Origin: Zizania palustris
Lineage: Eukaryota > Streptophyta > Magnoliopsida > Poales > Poaceae
Direction: 5' to 3'
Assembly (NCBI GenBank): GCA_019279435.1
Contig: JAAALK010000079.1
Location: 68,334,330 to 68,398,329 of the forward strand
DNA: 64,000 bases
The position numbers and the translations under genes are program-made. This document shows, one piece after another, positions 31,685 to 43,457 of the stretch (position 1 is the first letter of the stretch; each line of letters opens with the position of its first letter). Under the pieces are notes generated by a model that made no database searches, was not told the origin of the DNA, and worked only from the letters and a program-made list of their open reading frames with translations.

Positions 31685-33637
31685 TGAGAAACCAAGGGTG
31701 GTTTCGGTGTATGTGATGAGTGATTGACTGGATTTTACCCTCTGTTCGAAGGGTACCTCCGAAGGGTGTTCGGAGGTGTGTCACCGGAGTGTGTTCGGTG
31801 TTTGCTTGCTGCAGCTGTGCAGCGGAGTGTGCTTGTCGGAGGGGTCCGGCAGTACACGATGACTGGGTTCGTACCGAGGGCTTCGGTACTTTGGGCGGTA
31901 CACCGGAGTGTGTGCCGGAGGTTGCTAACCTGGAGAGGTCTCCGGAGTACTGGATACACTTGTTTGCTTGTCGGTGGTGCGCAGGGACTTCGGAGGCGAC
32001 GGACAGGGTTCGAGCCGGGTGAACCTGGGTCAAGCGGGTGGCTTGATGCCAGGGGAGCGGGGAGCTCCGTCACGGTGGCTGCGAAGGTGGTCCGGGTCGG
32101 TCCTCGGGTCGAGGCGTGCCAGGTGAAGGCAGAGAGTGCGGAGCGTGGCTCCGGCTGAAGGTACTCCGAGACAAGTCCTCGGAGGTGAGGCACTTCGAAG
32201 GTACTCCGAATGGAGTGACTTCGGAGTTGGTGGATCAAGTCCTCTGCGGAGGCAAGGAGTTCGAAGTGTGCTCCGGAGGGAGACACTCGAAGGTACCCGA
32301 CGAAGGTCTCAGAAGTCGAGGTGCATCGAAGGCATTGTCCGGGTGAGGCTCGTCGTGGAGTGTGCTCGGGGAGAGGCACTGCGACGGAGTGCTCATGGAA
32401 TGCTTCATGCGGAGGCCTTGGACGAAGGAGGGACTTCGAAGGGTGGTACTCCGAAGGTGGGGCTTCGGAGTGAGGATGACTTGAGGTGCTTCGGCCATGC
32501 ATGGCTTCAGTACACGGACGGACGGTGTTCGAGCTCGGAGTAGCTGCGAAGCTGTGGTGATCCACTCCGGAGGTGGTGGTGCGAAGGCCCAAGGGCTTTG
32601 ACGGCTTCGGCTTAAAACCGTCACTGTATCGAAGGACTTCTTCGGCAGAGCGAAGGCCAACAGGCTGCAGGCTTCTCGCCGAAGCTACCGCACCCTCCGG
32701 TGCGAAGGGAGGTTCCAGAAGTCAACACTGTAAAGGCTGACACTGTCTGTTCTGAAAAAGGCTGACACTGTCCCCTCTGCAGCTGACAGAGAAGCCTCCA
32801 AAATAAAGGTGGACTACCTTTTGTACCCCTTAGTTCTATAGAGACAAATCTGTTGTAAACCCTAGGGGTAAAGTAGTCACTTCCTTAGGATGAAGCCGTG
32901 GGCTATAAATATGGGGGCTCGGTAGGTAACATTTAACACTTTGAGCATTTACTGTTGAGCTCCTGTAGCCACACTTCGATTGAATACATCCTGAGTTCAT
33001 TTTCAGTGTTCCTTGTTCAAGCGGCGAAGCCCTGTTTTCCTTGTGCTTTTTGCTTGAGCTCGCTTTGCATACTTCGCTAGTTTAGTGCACCGAAGCCTGT
33101 TGAGGCGAAGGTAGTTTTTCGTGCGAGGTGTGCTTTGTCAGTGTGCATTCGCTCTGTGTAACAGGAGGTGTAACCTCGCTGCTTACTAGCGTAGCCCTGA
33201 CCGAGGCCCGTTTTGCTTCTTGTGTCGAAGCCTTTAGCATAGTCCTTTTGTGTGCGTGTAGACCTTCGCGTACGAAGCCCAGTACCAGTTGCTGTCGCTA
33301 AGTACTTGGTCGAAGTCCTCAGAGGGGTGTCCACTCGTGCGAAGGGTGAAGTGCGAAGCCTGCTCAAAGCACCTCGTGTGCGGAGCCTGCACTGACTTTG
33401 CAGAGTAGATTTTCGAGGGTTGTTAGTGGAGCGAAGTCTTCTTGGCTTCGAACTTTTGCTCCTGCGAAGCCTGTGTTCGGAGCTGTTGAAGTACCTCCGA
33501 ACCAGACCTTCGAAGGTTGTGTTCAAAGCCTGTTCCGCAGAAGTCAGAACAAACCCGAAGGCTAAGTTTTTAGCCCGAAATTTTAAAAGCTCCCATTCAC
33601 CCCCCCCCCCCCTCTGGTCGCCGGTTCCGGTCCAACA
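31685..33637 (+). repeat. Element D, 3' LTR (1953 bp)
   Basis: Partner of 22872-24818. Right target duplication ctatc follows at 33638-33642. Confidence 0.92.
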
Positions 33638-33825
33638 CTATCTTAAATAAAAACAAAATTTTGTATGTGGTGCTATCCACAATGGGTGTGTTGTGGATAG
33701 AATAAAAGCTTGATTGTAACGAACGATTTTTACCACTTTATATATATGCCTAAGCTTTGTGAGGTATTTTTGATTGTATTATTGTTTCATCGTCTTTTTG
33801 CCTTATAACGTTGTATATTCAGAAA

Positions 33826-34764
33826 ATGGCCGACCACCAGAACACCGGCTCCAACAACGGAGAAGGAGGAAGCCGCGACGCACGCGAGGGTGTTGTACCC
33901 AACTGGGGTGCAACAGGCCCACGTCAGTCTGGGTCACCCTCCGCCAACCACCCCACTTTGGCGGAGATGATGGCTAATCAAAACCAGCTGATCACCACCC
34001 TCCTCACCCAGATGCAGCACCAATAGACTCAGTTGGACCGCCTGCAGAATGGGGAAGTCACCCCTCGCGCACCAGCACCCGCTCCCCAACTCTCGGAGTT
34101 TCTGCGCGTGCGCCCGCCCATCTTCTCAAGCACCACCAACCCAATAGAGGCCGGAGATTGGCTCCGCGCCATTGGAAAGAAGCTTGACCTCCTCCCCTGC
34201 ACCGACCAGGAGCGAGTGGCCTTCGCCACTCATCAGCTCCAGGGTCCCGCCGCTGAATGGTGGGACAACTATCGTGAGTCCCAGCCGGAGGACCACGTGG
34301 TGACCTGGGCGGAGTTCACCATCGCCTTCCGTGCCGCCCACGTCCCCGCCGGTGTCATCACAGTAAAGCAGCAGGAGTTCCGCGACCTGCAGCAAGGCAG
34401 TCGGACTATCATGGAGTACCTCCATGAGTTCAATCGCCTCGCCCGCTACGCACCAGAAGAAGTGTGCACCGACGCCCTCCGCCAGGCCAAGTTCCTCCGG
34501 GGACTTAAGGATGAGCTGTCCATCCAGCTCGTCATCACCGACTACGCCGACTTCCAACGGCTAGTCAACAAGGCGCTCATCCAAGAGACTGAGCAGAACA
34601 AGTTGGACCTCAAGAAGAGGAAGATGATCGCCTTCAAGCATCAACAGGCGAATTCCCAGAGGCCCCGCTTAATTCCTCCGCCACCAGCGCCAGCCTACCA
34701 TCCTCGGCCCGCCTACAGGCCACCTCACGCCGCTAGTGGATCCAATGCCGGGCCCCGATCTTGA
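33826..34764 (+). pseudogene. gag: Element B gag
   Basis: Starts MADHQNTGSNNGEGG at 33826 after an AT-rich leader (33643-33825). A TAG at 34024-34026 interrupts an otherwise continuous frame where CAG (Gln) is expected. The capsid follows (FLRVRPPIFSSTTNPIEA, AAEWWDNYRES, FNRLARYAPEEV, LSIQLVITDYADFQRLVNKA). A frame change near 34755 moves the nucleocapsid and pol to another frame. A close Gag relative of element C, but with the capsid. Confidence 0.85.
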
Positions 34765-37700
34765 AGGATCGCCAAGGGAGGCCGGTCGTCTGCTTCAACT
34801 GCCGCAAGGAAGGGCACTATTCGCACCATTGTCCTCACCCCAAGCCGCCCCAAGGCGCGGCACCCAACCAGGCAATACGTGCCCGCGTCAACCACATCAA
34901 CGCGGAGGAAGCTCAGGAGGCTCCCAAAGTCGTGCTCGGTACGTTCACTGTAAATTCAGTACCAGCTGTAATATTATTTGACTCTGGAGCAACACACTCC
35001 TTCGTCTCGGAAGATTTTGTGAAAATCAACCAATTGGACGTACTCTCTCTATCCGTCCCCATGGTGATTGCCACTCCCGGCAATAGGACCTTAGCCCGCT
35101 TATACAGCCCTAAGGTTCAGATTGATATCCAAGGAGTATTATTTCGGGCCGAGCCAGTCCTCATAAAATGCACCGGACTCGACCTCATCCTAGGAATGGA
35201 TTGGTTGATGAAGCACAAGGGAGTGATTGACTGTGCCAATGAGTCCGTCACAGTGGTCAACCCTGAAGGCGCAACCGTCACCATTCGGATGACCAGTCGC
35301 AAACCACTCGAAGCCTCCCTCCACTCGCTAGCTCTTGAAGAAGTACCCATAGTCAAGGAGTTTATGGACGTCTTCCCTGAAGACCTACCAGGAATGCCTC
35401 CCAAGCGGGACAACGAATTCAGAATCTAACTTGTCCTCGGGACCACTCCAATCTCCAAGCGCCCATACCGGATGGCCGCCAACGAATTAGCCGAGGTCAA
35501 GAGCAACATCGAAGACCTAGAGCAGAAAGGGTACATCCGACCAAGTACCTCACCCTGGGGTGCCCCGGTTATCTTTGCCATGAAGAAGGACAAAACCAAG
35601 AGGATGTGCGTGGACTATAGAGCCTTGAACGATGTAACCATCAAGAACAAGTACCCATTGCCTCGGATCGACGACCTGTTCGATCAACTGAAGTGATCCT
35701 CAGTGTTTTCCAAGATTGACCTCAGGTCAGGTTATCACCAATTGAGGATTAGAGAAGAGGACATACCCAAGACTGCCTTCACCTCCCGCTATGGACTCTA
35801 CGAGTATACAGTGATGTCGTTCGGACTCACGAATGCCCCGGCCTTTTTCATGAACATGATGAACAATGTATTCATGGAGTTCTTGGATAAGTTCATCGTG
35901 GTATTCATCGACGATATCCTCGTTTACTCCAAGACCAAAGAAGAACATGAAACTCACCTCCGTCTGACCCTCGGAAAGCTAAGGGAGCAGCAATTGTACG
36001 CCAAATACAGCAAATGCGAATTTTGGTCGTCTGAGGTGAAGTTCCTCGGCCATGTCATATCCGCCGGAGGAATAGCAGTGGACCCAACCACCGTAGAAGC
36101 AGTGACCAACTGGCTGCAGCCCACGACCGTGACCGAGATCCGGAGCTTTCTCGGATTGGCCGGATACTACCACTGGTTCATCGAGAATTTTTCAAGGATC
36201 GCCAAGCCTATGACCAGGCTTCTGCAGAAAGAAGTGAAATTTGAATGGACCTTAGATTGCGAAGAGAGCTTCCAGACCCTCAAGAAGAAGCTCGTGTCAG
36301 CTCCTATTCTGACCCTGCCAGACATCTGGAAAGACTTCCACGTCTACTGTGATGCCTCTCGTCAAGGGTTGGGATGCGTCTTAATGCAAGAAGGGAAGGT
36401 GATCTCCTACGCCTCCTGACAACTGAGACCGCATGAGCTGAATTACTCGACCCACGACCTGGAGTTAGCAGTCGTGGTTCATGCCTTGAAGATATGGAGA
36501 CATTACCTTGTGGGGAATCGGTGTGAGGTCTTCACCGGCCACAAGAGCCTCAAGTATATATTCACCCAACCAGATCTGAACCTCAGGCAAAGGAGATGGT
36601 TGGAACTGATTAAGGATTATGACTTGGGCATCCATTACCATCCAAGCAAAGCGAATGTGGTGGCAGACGCCCTTAGTCGAAAAGGGTACTGCAACGCCAT
36701 CATGATTCAGGACCAAGCTCCTTTACTTTACAAGGAGATGAAAAGACTAAACCTAGGGATCACCACCCGAGCGAACCTCGCTGCCTTGGAGTCTCGGCCT
36801 GTCTTGATAGACCAGATCTGAGAAAAGCATAGGGAAGACCCGGACATCTTGGAGATCCAACAGAACATGCGGAAGGGTAAACCCCCCGGATTTTCCGAGG
36901 ACGAACATGGTACCATCTGGTTCGGAAACCGGATATGTGTGCCCGACAAGCCTGAGTTGAAGACCCTCATCCTTCAAGAAGCCCACGATACTCTATACTC
37001 CATTCATCCCAGGAGTACAAAGATGTATCAAGATCTGAAGGAAAAATATTGGTGGGTCAGCATGAAGAGAGAAATAGCTGAGTATGTGGCCAAGTGCGAC
37101 ACATACCGGCGAGTCAAGGCAGAGCATCAAAGACCTGCCGGACTTCTTCAACCTCTCAAGGTCCTGGAATGGAAGTGGGAAGAGATAGGAATGGACTTCA
37201 TCACGGGACTGCCCAGGACCCAAGTCGGTCATGATTCTATCTTGGTGATCGTTGACCGACTCACCAAGGTGGCTTACTTCATCCCGGTCAAGACGACCTA
37301 CACTGTCGCCAAGTTGGCTGAGTTGTATATGACCCAGATCATGTGTCTTCATGGAGTTCCTAAGAAGATCGTATCTGACCGTGGGAGTCAGTTTACCTCC
37401 AAGTTTTGGAAGAACCTTCAAGAGAAACTCGGCACCCGGCTGAACTTTAGCACTGCCTATCATCCACAGACCGATGGTCAAACCGAAAGGGTCAACCAGA
37501 TATTGGAAGATATGCTTAGAGCTTGTGCTCTAGACTTTGGCGGAATGTGGGACAAGAACTTGCCGTATGCGGAGTTCTCCTACAACAACAGCTATCAAAG
37601 TCAGCCTGCAAATGTCCCCGTTCGAAGCACTCTACGGACGTAAGTGCAGAACGCCATTGCTCTGGGATCAAACCGGAGAATCACAACTGTTTGGGACTGA

Positions 37701-38232
37701 TATGTTAAGAGACGCTGAAGAGAAGGTCAAGATCATAAGGGACCGATTGAAGACAGCCCAGTCCCGGCAGAAGAGCTACGCCGACAACCGTCGAAGAGAC
37801 CTAGCCTTTGAGGAGGGCGATTATGTCTATCTCCGTGTCACTCCCCTCCGTGGCACTCAAAGGTTCAACATGAAAGGCAAGCTAGCACCCCGCTACGTCG
37901 GACCTTTTAAGATCCTCCGACGGCAAAGAGAAGTGGCATATCAACTTGAACTGCCTCCATCATTGGCAGGAGTTCACAATGTGTTCCATGTCTCTCAGCT
38001 GAAGAAGTGCCTTCGTGTGCCCACCGAACAAGCCGACCTTCAGCAGCTCAACGTCCAAGAAGACTTGACTTACGTCGAGAAACCCATCAAGATCTTGGAA
38101 ACCAAAGAAAGAGTAACCAGGAGTCGTGTAGTTCGCTTCTGCAAGGTTCAGTGGGACAACCACCCCGCCGAAGAAGCTACTTGGGAAAAGGAAGACGAAC
38201 TGAAAGCCCAATACCCCGAGTTATTCGAGTAA
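34761..38232 (+). pseudogene. pol: Element B pol with C-terminal chromodomain, multiply broken
   Basis: Order: nucleocapsid knuckle CFNCRKEGHYSHHC; protease ILFDSGATHSFVS; RT (WGAPVIFAMKKDKTKRMC, FIDDILVYSK); RNase H (VYCDASRQGLGCVL); integrase zinc region with CDTYRR where the second Cys is Tyr; core with GMDFITGLPR, VSDRGSQFTS and DGQTERVNQ; C-terminal domain; chromodomain near 38060-38225. In-frame stops lie at about 35427 (TAA), 35694, 36417 and 36819 (TGA), and there is a frame change near 37605. It cannot make a full polyprotein. The chromodomain in this family is thought to steer integration to heterochromatin. Confidence 0.88.
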
Positions 38233-38261
38233 CATTCCAATCTCGAGGATGAGATTCTTTG

Positions 38262-38276
38262 TAAGGGGGATAGGTT
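38262..38276 (+). other. Element B polypurine tract
   Basis: taagggggataggtt directly before the 3' LTR start at 38277. Confidence 0.8.
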
Positions 38277-41200
38277 TGTAACACCCCAAATTTTCAAAGA
38301 AATAAAAATATTATTTAATTCAATTTCTTGAATTTATTAATTTGGGAAAATACCTTAATACCCTTCTATACCATTTTGAACTACAACATAAAGTTAGTGA
38401 CCAAACCAGGAGCTGAAAATTTTTGTATAAACTCCCAAGGCCAAGATATATTTTTGAGAATTTTTACAAATTTTTATCCACTCTGGAGATGCCCCAAAAG
38501 ATTTAATCTATTTTCTGCAATTATTTTAAATCAGAAAACCTTTTTAAACAGTAACAGGCCCCTTCCCTCGCTTTCTCTCTCTCCCGACCGGCCCAGCCCA
38601 CTCCCTCCCACGCGCTCGGACTGACACCCGGGTCCCGCTTGTCAGTGAGCCCTCCTCTCTTCGCGCGCGCGCCCGACGCCTCGACCCCACCCGTCAGTCG
38701 CCACCCTCACCCGCTCACGCTCGCTGGCCAATGGCCCCCACCTGTCGGACCCATCGTCAACCTCACGCCGCCGCCCCCAAATTTCGCCGGCCGACTTTAA
38801 TCCCTCAGATTCGCTCGTCGCCGGTCCCCTCCCCTCCATTATTCCCCGGCATTGAATTCCCCATATCACGACGACCGTTTCCCCTCTTAATCTCACGCGT
38901 GATCGTCCCGTTATCGCCTGCATGCGGTGAAACCGCCTCACCGGCGTTCACTCACAGTCTCCCCCAATTGCGCCCCCTCTGCACCCGCCGGTGGCCTTAT
39001 TTAAACCCCCCTGGTGCCCCGCGTTCGACCCCCACACTCTCGCAGCCCAGGACCAAACAGAGCGCTCACAATTCGTCTTTTAGTACACGCCTACGGTTTC
39101 GCCTCCGGCCACCGCTCGCCGTCGCCTCGGACCACCTCTGACCTCGCCCTCGCCACCATCGTGGCCGCAAGGACGACCCCGACCTCGGCCACCCCTCCAT
39201 CGACGCCGGACCTCGCCGGATCGCCGTCGCCGCCAAGGAACCGAAAGCCTTCGCCGCCCCTTCTCGTCGCTGGCCTCACTCCGTCGACCCCGGACCTCCA
39301 CAAGGGTACCCTCAAGTTCCCCTCGGTGCCCTCTTTACGTTTTTAGCCCTAGCTAGGCCGGATAGCCCTCGCCGTCGCCGGAATCGCTCACCGTCGTGTC
39401 GTCGGAGTCGGGGAAGAAGGGTACTTTGCCCCCCCGACACGCGCCGTGCCGGATCCCATCCCGGCCGAGTGATTCTGATCCAACGCCAGTGATTAAATCA
39501 TCTGTTCGGTTTAATCCACACCGTCGGATCTGAGTGAAGCGGTATGGTGCGATCTCATGCGTTCGTTGGTATTTAAAACCCTCGTTCAATCTCCGCCATC
39601 CATCGCATACCGGTTCAACGTTTTAATCTCAGCCGTCCACGTCATTTTAACTCCTCCGCCTCGCCCGTGACCGCCCGATCGCGATCCAACGGTGGATCTT
39701 GATCCGGCGCACGCGCACAGTGCGCAGGTGCACGGTGGTCTCGGCTCACCGTGGACCGACGCCTATTTTTGGTTTGATTTAAATTCCAGAAATGCTTTTA
39801 AACTTGTAAAATTCATATCTAGCGCATTTGAACTCTAAAAATTGCCATTTCAATTTCAGAAAATCCACAATATTATCCTCTGCACATTAGTTCAATAAAA
39901 ACAATATGTTACTTTAGACTTTTTCACATTTAATTAAATAGGCATTTAAATACCCTTAGGGTAAAAATGTAAATTTAATTATTTAAATTCCAGTAAAGCT
40001 TATATTTATTTATTTCCTGTTAATATGAACAACCACTAAATTTTCTATGGACCTTTCATTTTAAATTCATTAGAGAACTTAACAATGAGAATAATCACTT
40101 TTTAAACCCCTTTTTCAAAGGGCAACACTTCATTTTAATTTCTTTTAAAATTATTTATGAAATGAACTTCAGAACCTTAACAACTTGGTTTATTTTTAAA
40201 TCAAACCAACTTTATTTATATTGGAAAGACTACGACGCCGTCGAGGAGCCGGAATATTTCCCGGAAGTTCCTCCCTCCCCATTCGCTGAACAAGGCAAGT
40301 CACCAAACCAATATTTTGAGCATATTGGACCCATGCTTTATTAAATTATCGCTAAAACACATAGGTTATACATGCATTAGTCAAATAAACCCTTACAATA
40401 TATTTATTTAGGATCCCCCGACCTTGATGTGCAACCCAAGTCATGCTATCTCGCCTAACCTCCTTGTCACCACATGATTAATGATATTAGCTAGTGTCCA
40501 ATGTATTGACACGATCGCTATAGGATAAAAAAAATGAGTCGTAGTAAAATGGTTCTACTATATGATCCCCGTTACTCCTTATCCTTGGATTTCTGTTGGT
40601 GATGAGTTATGGTTGTAAGTGTATGCATGGTGGGTTCCGGGTGCAAGCTAGGGCATTGGTCGGTAGCACCCGGGGCACTATAAGGACCGGTCTGAGGGAT
40701 CCGTTGCAATACACTTCCGTACTAACCACAAGTCTAATGGGTAAGTCCTAACTAAGGTATGGATTGTTCCAAACCGAGGCCACCATTTGGAGATGGGTCA
40801 AGCAGCACCTGCGGGTGGCTTGTACCAATGTGGCGCAAAAGGGGGTGCGACGTTAGCCGGGATGCGGCCCGGCGCGCCGGCGAAACCTAGAGCGGGTGGT
40901 TATCGCTTGGAGCATTTCATGCTGAGGTTTTGGCACGAGTTCCCGTGGTATGGGTCATCTCGTTTGGGATGAGTGCGTGCCTTGTGGGTACAGTAGTACA
41001 TCTCTGATCAGAGTCTTAAATCTTTTCGAAAAGCCGAGCCCACGGTCAAGGGCGGGTTGCGTGACATCCCACAGTTAGATTACTTGAATATGTATGTGCA
41101 TGATGGTTTGACATGTAAGGACTATTGTGCGAGGAGGTAAAACGTACTCCTCGAGTTAGATGGTGTTGTTGATGCTCATGTTTACTTTTCCGCATGATTA

Positions 41201-41283
41201 AATCTGACTACACTAAATGCAATAACTGAAAATGTACTTTTCCGCACTGTTAGCCATTACCCTTCCTTGTTTATTATCCTGCA
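38277..41283 (+). repeat. Element B, 3' LTR, 3' end truncated
   Basis: Matches 13217-16001 plus 21346 to about 21635, then stops at cctgca and passes straight into element A RT sequence. About 300 bp of LTR is missing. It also lacks 67 bp relative to the other LTR (after aaatcaaaccaac at about 40210), just before the mini-ORF, whose copy here is at 40228-40344. TATA-like ttatttaaa at 38998-39006. Confidence 0.85.
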
Positions 41284-42424
41284 GCGAGCACACGGTGTTT
41301 CGCCTGAGGAAGGCACTGTATGGCCTCAGACAGGCACCGCGCGCCTGGAATGCAAAGCTGGACGTCTCTCTCGCTTCACTTGGCTTCAAGCGAAGCCCTC
41401 TGGAGCACGCAGTCTACCGAAGGAGTGAGGGCGGTGGTGTATTGATCATTGGAGTATATTTCGACGATCTGATAGTCACCGGCACGAATGGGGAGGACAT
41501 CAACGCATTCAAGACTGAGATGAAAAAATGTTTGACAAGAGTGATCTCGGCCTCCTGAGTTATTATCTTGGGATCGAGGTCAAGCAGAAAGGGGACATGA
41601 TCATGCTCTGTCAAAGCGCTTACGCCTGCAAGATTCTGGAGAATGCAGGAATGGTGGGCTGCAACGCATGCCACACGCCGATGGAGTGCCGCTTGAAGCT
41701 AAGGAAAACAGGAGATGAGGATGGTGTGGACGCCACTCGCTATCGCAGCATTGTTGGCAGTCTGCGCTACTTGTGTAACACCAGGCCAGACATCACGCAT
41801 GTTGTAGGTTTGGTGAGCAGGTACATGGAGGCTCCCACTGCATCGCATTGGAATGCTGTGAAGCAGATTCTGCGTTATGTGAAAGGTACCACTGGCTATG
41901 GATGCTGCTACAAGAGGAGTTCCACTCCCGAGCCTACACTTGAGGGTTTCAGCGATAGCGATCTCGCCGGAGATGCAGATGACCGGAAAAGCACAACCGG
42001 GGTTGTGTTCTTCCTCAACTCCGGCGTCATCACATGGACATCACAGAAGCAAATGGTGGTTGCCCTTTCGTCATGCGAAGCGGAGTACATCGCTGCGGCA
42101 AAGGCGGCGTGCCAAGGTGTGTGGCTCAGTCGGCTCTTGGGTGAACTAATTGGGAAGGCTCCTACGACTGTGAAGTTGCACGTGGATAACAAATCGGCGA
42201 TTGAATTAAGTAAGAATCGAGTGTATCACGAGAGGAGCAAACACATAGACACTCGTTTTCATTTCATTCGCGAGTGCATAGAAGACGGCAAGGTAGAAGT
42301 CGACCATGTTGGCACTGATGGACAACTTGCCGACATCTTAACCAAGGCATTGGGTCGTGTCAAGTTCGTTGAGATGAGGCTAAAGCTTGGAGTTATGGAT
42401 GTTACTTCAGCACGCCAGGATTAA
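41284..42424 (+). pseudogene. pol: Element A pol, 3' part: rest of RT and RNase H
   Basis: Resumes RT at VFRLRKALYGLRQAPRAWNA. The active-site box reads YFDDLIVTGT, with Phe where YVDD has Val. A frame change at the A run near 41523-41530 moves to the frame that continues through LGLLSYYLGIEVKQ, RYRSIVGSLRYLCNTRPDI, SDSDLAGDADDRKSTTG, SSCEAEYIAAAKAA and HERSKHIDTRFHF. That frame is open to a TAA at 42422-42424. Confidence 0.85.
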
Positions 42425-42434
42425 AGGAGTGATT

Positions 42435-42665
42435 TGTTGATCAAGATAATCCTGACGTGCATAGTTTGTTTAGCCATTTTTCTGCATCTAGCTTGCATTA
42501 CGGCATGTGCATACGTTGCCATGTCCATTTTCCTGTTTCTTAGCTAAATTAGTTGGCTTGCATGCAACGTAGGATCTATGATCGCATGCATGGCGCATAA
42601 TGGCGAGTGCACGAGTGGACGTGGGATGGCACGACCGTAAAGCTCGGACATTCGTTGTGTTTTCT
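42435..42665 (+). repeat. Element A, 3' LTR, truncated
   Basis: Matches the first 231 bp of 9542-9902 with two substitutions, then breaks off after gttgtgttttct. Sequence to the right is the upstream region of the right COG2-like copy. Confidence 0.85.
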
Positions 42666-43457
42666 CTAATGTATTTAACAGATCTCCTCTTGTTTTCAAA
42701 AAAATAATAATTAAGTAAGCAGAAGGTCGGAGTAACAGCAATAGTAATTTATGGAGATGAGCTGGGCTCACCAAGCCATAAAAAAGACCCACCGCACTTG
42801 CCTCAAGTTTTTTTTCAAAAACTAATTTATTTTTACTCAAAATTATATTTTAAGCGAGTTTGTTTTTCAAAAAAATCTAAAATTATATCGCGTCGACCAT
42901 TAAAGGTTTTGATGTCATTTCATGATTTTATCGTCAAATCAATAATTAACAAGAGCCCGAATCTATACGTTAGATTTTGTCGAGTAGATTTGATAATATA
43001 AACACATAACATTTTTAACCGAATGTTTAGAATAGATAGAATCTAAAAACAGATCATTGGTTTGACAAGTCTTAACTATATAAAGCGGCCACTTCGTATG
43101 CGGATTCCGTTTTCCGTAAAAAACCGACTAAAATTTGCACCCCTGAGAACCAGCTCGTGCGTTGCGTGCGCCCGCTCGCCGGAACACCCGGCGCGCAGCC
43201 CAGCGCCACACGCATGCAACCGCTGCATGTAAGCGTGAGAAAAAAAAAGAAAAAAAGAAAAAGAAAAAAAAAGAAAAAAAGAAGAAAAAAATTATTTTGA
43301 ATTTTAGTTTTTATTTTACGTAGATTTATGAATTTTGTGTAAAAATTATTAGATTTCTGAATAATTATATTTGGGAATAATAATAAAAGAAGAAAAGTGT
43401 ACAGCAGTGGCCAGATCTCCGCCCTCCGTGCCGCAGACGCAGATCCAACCCAAATCC
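42666..43457. other. Upstream region of right COG2-like copy
   Basis: AT-rich, with no gene visible. A strongly purine-biased run (G and A only) covers 43237-43291. The stretch 43080-43230 is GC-rich and precedes it. The COG2 promoter should lie here; no certain TATA box is seen. Confidence 0.55.

Larger units (their letters stand above)
22872..33637 (+). mobile_element. Element D: nearly intact Sirevirus-type (SIRE/Maximus) copia element
   Basis: LTRs 22872-24818 and 31685-33637 begin tgagaaacc and end tccaaca, with target-site duplication ctatc at 22867-22871 and 33638-33642. Between them lie a primer site, a large gag with coiled coil and two zinc knuckles, an open pol in the same frame, about 0.9 kb without ORFs and a cluster of aagggggaga-type polypurine motifs. 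The large gag and the polypurine cluster are hallmarks of the Sirevirus group. No envelope-like frame is present. It is inserted 18 bp after the stop of the element B extra ORF. LTRs differ by about seven transitions and one C-run length change, so the insertion is very recent. Confidence 0.92.
13217..41283 (+). mobile_element. Element B: long-LTR Ty3/gypsy chromovirus-type element with two insertions
   Basis: Both LTRs start tgtaacaccccaaa (13217 and 38277). Without inserts C and D the element is about 12 kb. Order: 5' LTR, primer site, extra ORF, gag, protease, RT, RNase H, integrase, chromodomain, polypurine tract, truncated 3' LTR. Domain order and the C-terminal chromodomain put it in the chromovirus group, probably Tekay/Del-like. 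The long LTRs and the ORF before gag recall rice RIRE3/RIRE8, but I cannot confirm the family. It carries many stops and is not autonomous. It sits inside the RT of element A. The right end lost about 300 bp of LTR together with a little of A, so no target duplication survives. Confidence 0.85.
9542..42665 (+). mobile_element. Element A: Ty1/copia retrotransposon split by element B
   Basis: Left LTR 9542-9902, primer site, gag, protease, integrase and the start of RT occupy 9542-13216. The rest of RT, RNase H and a truncated right LTR occupy 41284-42665. The two halves belong to one element: the left half stops in EEVYVHQ of the RT and the right half resumes about a dozen residues later at VFRLRKALYGLRQAPRAW. 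The LTR fragments match at 229 of 231 positions by eye. The right LTR lacks its last about 130 bp, so no target-site duplication can be read. Confidence 0.88.

Noticed and set aside
41284..42665. Separate copia fragment unrelated to 9542-13216
   Set aside because: Domains continue where the left half stops and the LTR fragments match almost perfectly, so it is the same element.
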